Shown here: positions 33,723 to 41,650 of the stretch, piece by piece
How the letters are laid out: every line of letters begins with the position of its first letter
How positions within the stretch are numbered: position 1 is the stretch's first letter
Origin: Fibrella aquatilis
GTDB lineage: Bacteria > Bacteroidota > Bacteroidia > Cytophagales > Spirosomataceae
Length of the DNA: 64,000 bases
Direction of reading: 5' to 3'
Assembly (NCBI RefSeq): GCF_017353255.1
Contig: NZ_JAFMYU010000006.1
Span: 271,113 to 335,112, forward strand
The notes under the pieces: generated by a model
The model's database searches: none
Told to the model about the DNA's origin: nothing
The model's input: only the letters and a program-made list of their open reading frames with translations
Position numbers and translations under genes: made by a program

Positions 33723-36236
33723 ATGTCATTTATTCTGAACATGGCCTGGCGCGACAGCAGGCGCAGTCGGCAGCGGCTATTGCTGTTTATTTCGGCCATT
33801 GTGCTGGGCATTGCGGCGCTGGTAGCCATCAACTCCTTCGGCGACAACCTGGCCCGCAGCATCGACGAGCAGGCGCAGGAACTGCTCGGTGCCGACCTCA
33901 CCATTTCGGGGGCGCAACCGCCCTCGCAAAAAATCAAAAACATCCTGCAAGGTCTGGGCAATGAGCGCAGTACCGAAACGGCCTTTGCCTCGATGGTGCT
34001 CTTCCCGCGTACGGGCGGCGTACGGCTGGCGCAGGTGAAAGCCCTCGACGGCGGCTTCCCCTACTACGGCGCCTGGGACGTGCAGCCCGCCTCGGCCATT
34101 GCGCAATTCAGAAACAACGCCCCCGTAGCCCTGGTAGACGATGCCCTACTGACCCAGTTTGGCGCCAACGTGGGCGACTCGGTGCGAGTGGGCGAACTGG
34201 TGTTTCGGGTGGCTGGCCGGGTGCTGAAAACGCCCGGCGGCACTGCCGCCACCGCCGCCGTATCGCCCACTGTGTTTATCCACGGCCCCTATCTACCCCT
34301 CACGGGGCTGTTGCAAAAAGGGAGCCGGGTAAATTATAAGTACTACTACAAATTTGCCAAAACAACCAACATCGCCACTCTGGTAAAACAACTGGAACCC
34401 ACTCTCGACAAAGCCAGCCTCTCTACCGACACTGTGGCCAACCGCAAGCAACAAACGGGCCGCGCCTTCGCCGACCTCACCAAGTTCCTGAACCTAGTGG
34501 CGTTTATTGCCCTGCTGTTGGGGTGCGTAGGTGTGGCCAGTGCCGTGCAACTCTATGTGCGCGAGAAAATTACGTCGGTGGCCATTCTGCGCACGCTGGG
34601 GGCTAGCGGCTGGCAGTCGTTCCAGATTTTTCTGTTGCAAACGGCACTGATGGGCTTGTTTGGGGCCATTTTGGGGGCGGTACTGGGGTCGGTGTTGCAG
34701 TGGGCCTTGCCGCTGGTGTTTGGCTCGTTTTTGCCTGTAGCTGTCAACACCGTGTTGTCGTGGACCTCTATTTTGCAAGGCGTGGTAACGGGGCTGCTTA
34801 TCTCGCTGCTCTTCGCGGCCCTGCCCCTGCTGCTCATCCGGAACGTGTCGCCGCTACGAACGTTGCGCTCGTCGTATGATGCCGACATTTCAGGACGCGA
34901 CCCGTTGCAAGCCGTGGTGGTGGTGTTGATTGTGCTATTTGTCACGGGCTTCGCCTACTGGCAAACCCGCGACTGGAAACTGGCGCTGGGCTTCGCGGGG
35001 GGTATTGGCGTGAGCTTCGGCGTACTGGCGGGCATGGGCAGATTGCTGATGGCGGCGGTGCGGCGGTTTTTTCCACGCAACTGGAGCTTCGTGTGGCGGC
35101 AGAGTCTGGCCAACTTGTACCGGCCACAGAACCAGACGCTTATCCTGCTGATCTCCATCGGCTTAGGGGCTTTCCTGATCACCACGCTCTATCTCACCCA
35201 GACGCTCTTGCTGGGCCGGGTGCAGTTTTCGGCCAGCGGCAAACAACCCAATATGGTCCTGTTCGACATTCAGCGGGAGCAGACGGCGGGGGTACGGGCG
35301 CTGGTGCAGCAGTCGGGTTTGCCTGTAATGATGCAGGTGCCCATTGTGACTATGAGGCTGGAGGGTATCAACGGGAGCAGCCTGGCGCAACTTCGCAAAG
35401 ACACGTCGCTACACATTCCCGAATGGGCGCTCAACCGCGAATACCGCGTCACCTACCGCGATACGCTCATCAGCTCCGAGACGATAAAATCAGGCAGTGT
35501 TCAAGTCATGAATGACGGCCTGCCTGCCGTGACGTTCGAGGCCGACTTTATGAAACAGATGCACCTGAAACTTGGCGACAAAATCACCTTCAACGTGCAG
35601 GGTGCCCCCATCGAAACCACCGTGGGCGGCACCCGCACCGTAGACTGGAACCGAGTGCAGACCAACTTTCTGGTTGTGTTCCCCAACGGCGTACTGGAGC
35701 AGGCCCCGCAGTTTAGCGTACTCATGACCCGCGTACCCGACACCAAAACGTCGGCCCAGTTTCAACGGGCGCTGGTGGGTAAATTCCCCAACGTGTCGGC
35801 CATTGATCTGGGGCTGATCCTGAAAACGTTGGACGATATTTTGAGCAAAATATCGTTCGTGATTCGGTTTATGGCCCTCTTCAGCATCCTGACGGGGCTG
35901 GTGGTGTTGGGCAGTTCTGTTGTTATAAGCAAATACCAGCGGATGCAGGAAAGTGTGCTTCTGCGCACGCTGGGGGCCAATCGGCGACAGATTTTGTACA
36001 TCACCCTCATCGAATACGGCTTACTGGGTTTGCTGGCATCGCTGTCGGGCATTATGTTGTCGGTGGCGGGTACGTGGGGCTTAGCGCATTACGTGTTCGA
36101 GACGCCCTACAACCCCAGCGTATGGCCGCTGCTGGCCGTGGTGGGCATCGTCACGACCCTTACTGTCCTGATTGGCCTGCTCAACAGCCGCGAGGTACTC
36201 ACCCGCCCCCCACTGGAAGTGCTGCGGGCGGAGTAA
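33723..36236 (+). CDS. ybbP: YbbP-type FtsX-family ABC permease
   Basis: 837 residues, the length expected for the large YbbP class. MSFILNMAWRDSRRSRQRLLLFISAIVLG is the first span with a basic N-terminus. A periplasmic MacB_PCD-like domain follows (LADDLTISGAQ-type region, residues about 45-235). Three spans form the first FtsX core (FLNLVAFIALLLGCVGVASAVQLYVREK, at about 255-380), a middle group of spans lies near 400-500, a second periplasmic domain at 500-700, and the C-terminal FtsX core has IRFMALFSILTGLVVLGSSVVISKYQR. It needs a YbbA/LolD ATPase; the only candidate here is at 15656-16342. Its role in envelope lipid handling is inferred from the family. Confidence 0.9.
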   Translation: MSFILNMAWRDSRRSRQRLLLFISAIVLGIAALVAINSFGDNLARSIDEQAQELLGADLTISGAQPPSQKIKNILQGLGNERSTETAFASMVLFPRTGGVRLAQVKALDGGFPYYGAWDVQPASAIAQFRNNAPVALVDDALLTQFGANVGDSVRVGELVFRVAGRVLKTPGGTAATAAVSPTVFIHGPYLPLTGLLQKGSRVNYKYYYKFAKTTNIATLVKQLEPTLDKASLSTDTVANRKQQTGRAFADLTKFLNLVAFIALLLGCVGVASAVQLYVREKITSVAILRTLGASGWQSFQIFLLQTALMGLFGAILGAVLGSVLQWALPLVFGSFLPVAVNTVLSWTSILQGVVTGLLISLLFAALPLLLIRNVSPLRTLRSSYDADISGRDPLQAVVVVLIVLFVTGFAYWQTRDWKLALGFAGGIGVSFGVLAGMGRLLMAAVRRFFPRNWSFVWRQSLANLYRPQNQTLILLISIGLGAFLITTLYLTQTLLLGRVQFSASGKQPNMVLFDIQREQTAGVRALVQQSGLPVMMQVPIVTMRLEGINGSSLAQLRKDTSLHIPEWALNREYRVTYRDTLISSETIKSGSVQVMNDGLPAVTFEADFMKQMHLKLGDKITFNVQGAPIETTVGGTRTVDWNRVQTNFLVVFPNGVLEQAPQFSVLMTRVPDTKTSAQFQRALVGKFPNVSAIDLGLILKTLDDILSKISFVIRFMALFSILTGLVVLGSSVVISKYQRMQESVLLRTLGANRRQILYITLIEYGLLGLLASLSGIMLSVAGTWGLAHYVFETPYNPSVWPLLAVVGIVTTLTVLIGLLNSREVLTRPPLEVLRAE

Positions 36237-36276
36237 GAGACGGAATACTTATTTTTGAGTAAAAAACGCCTGCCGT

Positions 36277-36693
36277 ATGCCTGCTAAAGACAAATTTCAT
36301 GACATTGTGAAGCTGGCTCTTGAACGAGAGTCCTGGATGATAACAGACGATCCGTACCGGATCATGCTGGGCAAGAAAAAAGGATTTATTGATCTGGCAG
36401 CGGAGCGATTGGTAGGCGCAGAGAAAGACGGACAGAAGATAGCTGTTGAGATCAAGAGCTTTTTACGCCCGTCGAACCTCGATGCATTTGAGGAAGCCTT
36501 GGGACAATTCCTGATTTATAAGACGGCATTGAAACGTATCGAGCCGGACAGACTGCTTTACCTGGCACTCCCAGTAGATGCTTATAAGGATTTGTTCGAT
36601 GACTCGTTTTTTCAGGGTATAAGGCAACAATTCGACGTGTCACTTATCGTGTATGATGAAGACGAACAGACTATAACGCAATGGATAAGCTAA
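36277..36693 (+). CDS. xisH: XisH-family protein, PD-(D/E)XK-like
   Basis: 138 residues that match the XisH family from end to end (MPAKDKFHDIVKLALERE, GFIDLAAERLVGAEK, IAVEIKSFLRPSNLDAFEEALGQF). XisH was named for excision of the fdxN element in cyanobacteria; the family falls in the PD-(D/E)XK nuclease-like clan. Residues Asp39 and Glu58-x-Lys60 occupy the expected catalytic pattern, so an active nuclease site is possible. The gene overlaps xisI by 13 bases. No excisable element or XisF-type recombinase is visible here. GC is near 50%, lower than its neighbours, consistent with transfer. Confidence 0.93.
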   Translation: MPAKDKFHDIVKLALERESWMITDDPYRIMLGKKKGFIDLAAERLVGAEKDGQKIAVEIKSFLRPSNLDAFEEALGQFLIYKTALKRIEPDRLLYLALPVDAYKDLFDDSFFQGIRQQFDVSLIVYDEDEQTITQWIS

Positions 36694-37022
36694 CGCAACA
36701 CAAAGCCATCGTTCGCCGGGTAGTGACGGAGATAGCCGAGATGACTCCATCAGATGAACGTGCTGAAACTCAGCTTATTACCGATGACGAACATGGTCAC
36801 TACGTGCTTTTTTCGGTCGGTTGGTATAAGAAGTACCGCGAATATTTACCCTTTGTTCATCTCGACGTGCGGCCTGATGGAAAGGTGTATGTACAACATG
36901 ATGGTACTGACCTGGTCATCGCCGAATGGCTCGTCAGAGAAGGTATCCCAAAATCGGAAATCGTGTTGGCGTTTCAAGCACCAAGCCGTCGAGCGTACAT
37001 GGAAGAGTACGCGGTGGAATAA
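36681..37022 (+). CDS. xisI: XisI-family protein
   Basis: 113 residues that match the XisI family: MDKLTQHKAIVRRVVTEIAE, VLFSVGWYKKYREYLPFVHLDVRPDGKVYVQHDGTD, IAEWLVREGIPKSEIVLAFQAPSRR and the closing EYAVE. It is almost always encoded directly after XisH, as here, with overlapping frames. The two were shown to be needed with XisF for fdxN element excision in heterocyst-forming cyanobacteria, but the pair is far more widespread than that element, so its usual role is unknown. A terminator hairpin follows at once. Confidence 0.93.
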   Translation: MDKLTQHKAIVRRVVTEIAEMTPSDERAETQLITDDEHGHYVLFSVGWYKKYREYLPFVHLDVRPDGKVYVQHDGTDLVIAEWLVREGIPKSEIVLAFQAPSRRAYMEEYAVE

Positions 37023-37086
37023 AACCGAACAAGGTCTGAACGACCTCGTCTTCATAAAGCGGGGGCGTTCAGACCTTGTTCGGTTT
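37022..37086. terminator. 21-bp perfect inverted repeat between convergent genes
   Basis: Arms 37022-37042 and 37066-37086 are exact reverse complements around a 23-base loop. The arm begins on the last base of the xisI stop codon and ends 20 bases from the stop of the DJ-1 gene, so it can terminate both. Confidence 0.75.
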
Positions 37087-37106
37087 ACATGACCATCAAA
37101 AATCGG

Positions 37107-38621
37107 CTACCGGCCAGCCGAAACCGGCTTTTTCTGATCCACTAATGTGGTAATGATTGCATTGACGAACGGAGCAAGGTCGATGGGACCGCGTGCCGTG
37201 ATGAGGCCCCGATCTGTGACCAACGGCTCATCGACGACCGTGCCGCCCGCATTCCGCAGGTCATCGTGCATATTCCACCAGGCCGTTACGCGCCGCCCTT
37301 TCACCAGCCCGGCACTGATCAGCACCCAGGGACCATGACACAGCGAGGCCACCGGAATGTTGAGCGTATGAGCTGTCTTGATGAACGTCAGCGCGTCGGC
37401 ATCGGCCCGGAGAGCATCGGGGTTCCAGGCTCCGCCGGGGATGTATACGAGGTCATAATCGGCGGGCTTTGTGTCGGGCAGGAAGCGGTCAATTTTTAGG
37501 TAGCCCGAATTCTGCATCCATTTCACCGTGCTGATATGGGTGTCGCGGTTAGCGGGTACGTGTGCCCCAAACCTGGGCGGATAGTTTGGTTTTCGGGGCG
37601 ATACGACGTGTACCGTAGCCCCGCGCCGCTGTAACATGGTCCGCACGAATGTAAGCTCAATCTCTTCCACCCCGTCGGTCACGACGATAGCTACTCGTTT
37701 GCCTGCCAGTTGAGTGGGGTCGGCGGGAGCAGCCAATAGGTCACGCAGGGCTTTGTTAGGGGCGTCGGGGACGTTCAATAGCTGCTCAGTTGAAACCCCC
37801 ATCACATCGGTAGCGGGGCCTTCGACGGCCAAATCCGCCATTTGCAGCACCTGGAGCAAGGCCTCGGCTACGCTGGTTGCCGAAGCGGGGTTTTGGCCCG
37901 TCACAAGCCGCCCATCAACCACGACTTTTGGTTGCCAGAGGCCCGCTTTCTCGAACTTAGCTCCCCGTTCGATGAGTTTGCTTTCGAGCAAAAACGGCAC
38001 GACGGTTTCAAGCTTTACGGCGATTTCCTCCTCGTTGGTGAACGCGTTGACCCGCTTACCATCCACTAAGTACCGACCGTCGCTTAATTTAATATTGACC
38101 AGCCCAGCGGGGCCATGACAAACCGCCGCCACGGCCCCGCCATTTTCATAGATGCGGGCTGCAATCCGGGCCAGTTCGGTGTTATCAGCAAAATCCCACA
38201 TGGTGCCGTGGCCACCGGCATACAATATGGCAGCATACTGGTCGAGGTTTACCTGCGCTGGGGTCAGCGACGCGTTGATGCCCGCCTGAGCAGTGGCATC
38301 GTCTACAAACGCCTTATTGATGGGGTCGTTCAGATTGTAGCCATCCACGGGGGGTGTCCCGCCTTGGGGGCTTACAAAGTGGATGGTATACCCAGCTTTG
38401 GTGAGCACCGCCCAGGGGTGGGCTACCTCGGCCAGATAATAGCCCGTCGGCTGACCGGTTGATCCTTTTTTGTCGTGGCTCGTGACCACAAACAGCACGT
38501 TCTTTTTCATGTGCGCCTGCGTGTTTTTTACTTGATTAATTGACTGTGCCTGAGTAGTTTGCGTTATAGATAACGCCATTACTACAAGGCTTACAGCCGC
38601 TTGTCTGGTTGATTGTTTCAT
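37107..38621 (-). CDS. Exported protein with two fused DJ-1/PfpI domains
   Basis: 504 residues from the ATG at 38621; the frame upstream is non-coding in character. The N-terminus (AAVSLVVMALSITQTTQAQ) is a signal peptide. Domain 1 (about 40-262) is Hsp31/class-I-amidotransferase-like, with Glu65 (YYLAEVAHPW) and nucleophile-elbow Cys168 (AVCHGPAG). Domain 2 (about 305-495) is PfpI-like with Glu320 region VTDGVEEIEL and Cys428 (SLCHGPW). Both have the Cys-His pair. Single-domain relatives act as deglycases, glyoxalases, chaperones or proteases; an exported double form has no assigned role. It follows a Crp-type regulator gene by 98 bases on the same strand. Confidence 0.88.
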   Translation of the reverse strand: MKQSTRQAAVSLVVMALSITQTTQAQSINQVKNTQAHMKKNVLFVVTSHDKKGSTGQPTGYYLAEVAHPWAVLTKAGYTIHFVSPQGGTPPVDGYNLNDPINKAFVDDATAQAGINASLTPAQVNLDQYAAILYAGGHGTMWDFADNTELARIAARIYENGGAVAAVCHGPAGLVNIKLSDGRYLVDGKRVNAFTNEEEIAVKLETVVPFLLESKLIERGAKFEKAGLWQPKVVVDGRLVTGQNPASATSVAEALLQVLQMADLAVEGPATDVMGVSTEQLLNVPDAPNKALRDLLAAPADPTQLAGKRVAIVVTDGVEEIELTFVRTMLQRRGATVHVVSPRKPNYPPRFGAHVPANRDTHISTVKWMQNSGYLKIDRFLPDTKPADYDLVYIPGGAWNPDALRADADALTFIKTAHTLNIPVASLCHGPWVLISAGLVKGRRVTAWWNMHDDLRNAGGTVVDEPLVTDRGLITARGPIDLAPFVNAIITTLVDQKKPVSAGR

Positions 38622-38719
38622 TGCCGTTTCTGTTGTAGAATTGACAGGACAAAGGTCAGCCAGGCAAGCAGGGACACACAGGACGTAGCGCACGATTTCG
38701 GTGTGAGGTAGGTCACAGC

Positions 38720-39280
38720 CTACAATCTGCTCAGTGTCTCGCGGGAGACACCGAGGTAGGCAGCAATCATGGTTTTGGGAAGCCGCTGTAAGAGGTGCGG
38801 GTATTGAGCGGCAAACTGCTCGTATCGCTCCGCCGCGTTGGTTGTCAGTAGCGACAGAATACGCTGTTGCAGAGCCACGTAACCCGCATTCGACTTTTTG
38901 CGGAAAAAGTGTTCAACGCCCCGCAATTCGGCACACAGTTTTTCGCGATTCAGCAGCGAGAGGCAGAGCAGTTCGCAAGGCTCGATACAGTCGATACTGA
39001 TGGTGGCAGGCCGTTCGCGGTAATAGGCATCGTAGTCTGTCACCCACCAGTTTTCGGTGGCAAACTGAAGAATAGACTCTTTTCCATCGCTGGCGGTGTG
39101 GTAGGCGCGCAGACAGCCTTTTACCACGAAAAAATCACCAGGCACGGCCATGCCTTCCTGCACCACAAACTGATGCCGACGGAAGGCTCTGGGCATAAAG
39201 TGACCGAGAATATAGTCGAACTCACCGTCGGTTAGGGGCGCAATCTGTTCAAGATGTACTCTGAGCGGGTGGGGTGTCAT
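38720..39280 (-). CDS. Crp/Fnr-family transcriptional regulator
   Basis: 186 residues from the ATG at 39280; two codons upstream is a GTG. The N-terminal cyclic-nucleotide-binding-like beta barrel spans about 20-110 (RAFRRHQFVVQEGMAVPGDFFVVKGCLRAY). The ligand pocket residues of true cAMP binders are not evident. The C-terminal helix-turn-helix is short: LLQRLPKTMIAAYLGVSRETLSRL ends right at the recognition helix, which is typical of the compact Bacteroidota members. It may control the DJ-1 gene downstream or the divergent transporter. Confidence 0.9.
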   Translation of the reverse strand: MTPHPLRVHLEQIAPLTDGEFDYILGHFMPRAFRRHQFVVQEGMAVPGDFFVVKGCLRAYHTASDGKESILQFATENWWVTDYDAYYRERPATISIDCIEPCELLCLSLLNREKLCAELRGVEHFFRKKSNAGYVALQQRILSLLTTNAAERYEQFAAQYPHLLQRLPKTMIAAYLGVSRETLSRL

Positions 39281-39332
39281 GGGCACAAATGTAGGGTTGT
39301 ATGGCCCTGAGGCGTATATTGTTGACGCGCGT

Positions 39333-39352
39333 GAGACGCAAGGATGCGTCTC
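39333..39352. repeat. GAGACGCA/TGCGTCTC palindrome
   Basis: Arms GAGACGCA and TGCGTCTC are separated by AGGA. It lies in the divergent gap between the Crp-type gene and the queuosine transporter. Palindromes with this sequence, as I recall, are dispersed in several Bacteroidota and cyanobacterial genomes, so this is probably a repeat and not a local operator. Confidence 0.55.
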
Positions 39353-39374
39353 TACACCTCCCCCTCCTTCTGCT

Positions 39375-40166
39375 ATGCCCTCCTACTCATTTACTAACAA
39401 ACGCACCAACCTATACATTTTCTTGAGCGCGGTGTTTCTCGTCAACGCCATCATCGCCGAAATCATTGGGGTCAAAATCTTTTCGGGCGAGGCCACGCTG
39501 GGATTGAAACCAGCTCAGATTCACCTCTTTGGCGATTTTGTGTTGGACTTTAACCTGACCGCCGGGGCCGTGATCTGGCCGTTTGTGTTTATTACATCCG
39601 ACATCATCAACGAGTATTTTGGCAAGGCGGGTGTGCGGCGCATCTCATTTCTGACGGCGGGGTTTGTGGCCTACAGCTTCCTCATCATCTATGCCGTGAC
39701 CACCCTGCCCCCCGCCCAGTTTTGGCTCGACGTGAACGCCAAAGACGGCGCGGGCAACTCCATCAACATCAACAATGCTTTCCAGATGATTTTCCGGCAG
39801 GGGCTGGGCATCATCATCGGGTCACTGACGGCGTTTCTGATCGGGCAGATTCTCGACGCGTCGGTGTTTCAGTACCTGCGGGGCATCACGGGCAGCCAGA
39901 AAATATGGCTCCGTGCCACGGGGTCAACCCTTGTCTCGCAACTTATCGACTCGTTTGTGGTGCTGGGCATCGCGTTCTACGTCTTCGGCAACTGGTCGCT
40001 GGGGCAGGTGCTTGCGGTAGGCATCATTAATTACCTCTACAAGGCCACCACGGCCATTCTGCTCACGCCCCTGCTCTATCTGGCCCACAACATCATCGAC
40101 AAATACCTGGGCAAAGAACACGCCCAGGAACTGGCCAACGAGTCGTCCATGAGTTCGTTTATGTAA
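39375..40166 (+). CDS. Queuosine-precursor transporter (YhhQ/VUT family)
   Basis: 263 residues from the ATG at 39375 (MPSYSFTNKRTNLYIFLSAVF); the in-frame ATG at 39279 would translate the palindrome and overlap the divergent gene. About six membrane spans are seen. The family motifs are AGAVIWPFVFITSDIINEYFGKAGVRR and the later RATGSTLVSQLIDSFVVLGIAFY. The protein brings queuine-pathway precursors (preQ0/preQ1) across the inner membrane for tRNA modification. The 3' end overlaps the convergent methyltransferase gene by 8 bases. Confidence 0.92.
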   Translation: MPSYSFTNKRTNLYIFLSAVFLVNAIIAEIIGVKIFSGEATLGLKPAQIHLFGDFVLDFNLTAGAVIWPFVFITSDIINEYFGKAGVRRISFLTAGFVAYSFLIIYAVTTLPPAQFWLDVNAKDGAGNSININNAFQMIFRQGLGIIIGSLTAFLIGQILDASVFQYLRGITGSQKIWLRATGSTLVSQLIDSFVVLGIAFYVFGNWSLGQVLAVGIINYLYKATTAILLTPLLYLAHNIIDKYLGKEHAQELANESSMSSFM

Positions 40167-40956
40167 TCACCCCCCCCTGCCCCCTCCTTACCAAGGAGGG
40201 GGCAGGGGGGGGGGGTGTACGGCGCACATTATCCAGGATCACTGCCGTGGCAATACCTACGTTGAGCGATTCGGCTTGTCCGTAGCGCGGAATGGTGATG
40301 CGGCGGGTGACCAGCGCCTCGATGGCCGGGCTGATACCGTTGGCTTCGTTGCCCATCACGAGCAGCCCGCCCGACGTACCGAAACCGGCCTGATGCACGT
40401 CGTCGCCTTCCAGAAAAGTCCCAAAAACGGGCTGGGTGGCCGTTTTTAGTACTGGCTCCAGGTCGCCGTACCACCAGTGTACGCGCGTGAACGACCCTTT
40501 GCTGGCCGAAATCACTTTGGGATTGTATACCTCGGCAGTAGTGGCTGAGCACAAAATGGTGTCGATACCGTACCAGTCGGCAATGCGCAGGATCGTACCC
40601 AGGTTGCCGGGGTCGCGGATATCGTCGAGCACCAGGGTCCAGGCGTTGGGGGGCAGGGCAGGGAGCGTGTTGGGGCGCATGTGCACTACGGCGATGGCGG
40701 CGTTATTGCTCTCCAGCGTACCCATGCGCGTGAGTTCATCGGGGGTGGCGGGGTCAAGGCGGCAACGTTGCTGCTGAATCAACCCCGCATGGTCGGCCAG
40801 AAATTGCGACGTGCCCAACAGCATCTCGACCCGGAATGACGAGGCCAGCACCTCCTGTACGCTTTTGGCCCCTTCTACCAGAAACAGGTTTTCCTGCTGA
40901 CGGTTTTTTTTCTGGTGCAGCGACCGTACAAACTGGAGCGTGGCTTTAGAGGGCAT
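40159..40956 (-). CDS. TrmH/SpoU-family RNA 2'-O-methyltransferase
   Basis: 265 residues from the ATG at 40956 (MPSKATLQFVRSLHQKKNR); the frame upstream of it does not match the family. An N-terminal substrate-binding domain (ENLFLVEGAKSVQEVLAS) precedes a SPOUT domain with motif 1 LVLDDIRDPGNLGTILRIADW, motif 2 GGLLVMGNEANGISP and motif 3 IPRYGQAESLNVGIATAVIL. The methyl donor is S-adenosylmethionine bound in the trefoil knot. The last 19 residues, from TPPPPAPSLVRRGQGGVIT, are encoded by a GC-rich inverted repeat and are probably not part of the ancestral protein. Confidence 0.92.
   Translation of the reverse strand: MPSKATLQFVRSLHQKKNRQQENLFLVEGAKSVQEVLASSFRVEMLLGTSQFLADHAGLIQQQRCRLDPATPDELTRMGTLESNNAAIAVVHMRPNTLPALPPNAWTLVLDDIRDPGNLGTILRIADWYGIDTILCSATTAEVYNPKVISASKGSFTRVHWWYGDLEPVLKTATQPVFGTFLEGDDVHQAGFGTSGGLLVMGNEANGISPAIEALVTRRITIPRYGQAESLNVGIATAVILDNVRRTPPPPAPSLVRRGQGGVIT
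40170..40212. repeat. G/C-rich perfect 20-bp hairpin with G11 tract
   Basis: Arms 40170-40189 and 40193-40212 (C8-TG-C5-TCCTT and its complement) surround ACC. A run of eleven G stands at 40205-40215. The element lies within the end of the methyltransferase gene. The core CCCCTCCTTACCAAGGAGGG resembles a repeat I have seen in many unrelated genomes. Confidence 0.8.
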
Positions 40957-41184
40957 CGAACTGGCGATAAGGCTAGGTAAGGCCGCAAGTTCCCCATTTT
41001 CGCCCGCACAACCAATGACGGCCCGGACTGACGTTGTAGCCAGGAAAACAAAGAAACAATAGTTATTTACTGAACAATAGCAATCTCCTACTGTTGCAGT
41101 AGAGTAATTCAGCCGCACCGGGTTATCTCGCCCCCTGGTTTAGTCATCAACACCGATGCACAATGCCTATACGCTGCGCAACCC

Positions 41185-41517
41185 ATGCTCTATTTTCTTC
41201 CCTTTGCCAGCAGCAGCCTACAGGCCGAACGGATCTACCGTCGAATTACCGACCGGGTTACCAGTCTGGGCTATACCCTCAGCCGCCGCCGCATCCACGA
41301 CATCCACTACTGGCATGAAGGTGTTGCCATTCACGAGACCGTGGGCGTCTCGTCGGCCAACGGCGAAACGGTGCTGGCTATTTTCAAAGCCGGGGCCTGC
41401 TTCTTTATTTGCACCTACAGCCGGGGCGTTGTCTGGGGCGACCCCATGATGGCCTGTCCATCGTCGACCGATTCGGTCGACTATTTCGACGACGATGTAA
41501 GTGTGGCTACCGTTTAA
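41185..41517 (+). CDS. Hypothetical protein
   Basis: 110 residues, no family recognised. The sequence (YFLPFASSSLQAERIYRRITDRVTSLGY, HDIHYWHEGVAIHETVG, ETVLAIFKAGACFFICTYSRGVVWGDPMM) reads as a small alpha/beta protein without signal or membrane span, acidic at the C-terminus. I prefer this frame over the two overlapping frames because its amino-acid mix is normal and the region is otherwise unexplained. It stands alone, between the divergent methyltransferase gene and TamL. Confidence 0.55.
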   Translation: MLYFLPFASSSLQAERIYRRITDRVTSLGYTLSRRRIHDIHYWHEGVAIHETVGVSSANGETVLAIFKAGACFFICTYSRGVVWGDPMMACPSSTDSVDYFDDDVSVATV

Positions 41518-41650
41518 GCCAGCAGCATACACAAGCGGGGGCAAAGCGCGTTGTTAACGGCAGGAAACTGCGCGTACTGGAATAACTTTACGCCTTCAGG
41601 AACCGATTTTCAGGCAGCAGTTCAGGCCAACGCTCATTGTCGCGTCACGT

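Noticed and set aside
37022..37086. XisH/XisI element boundary
   Set aside because: The perfect repeat is better explained as a terminator between convergent genes; no second copy flanks the other side of xisH.
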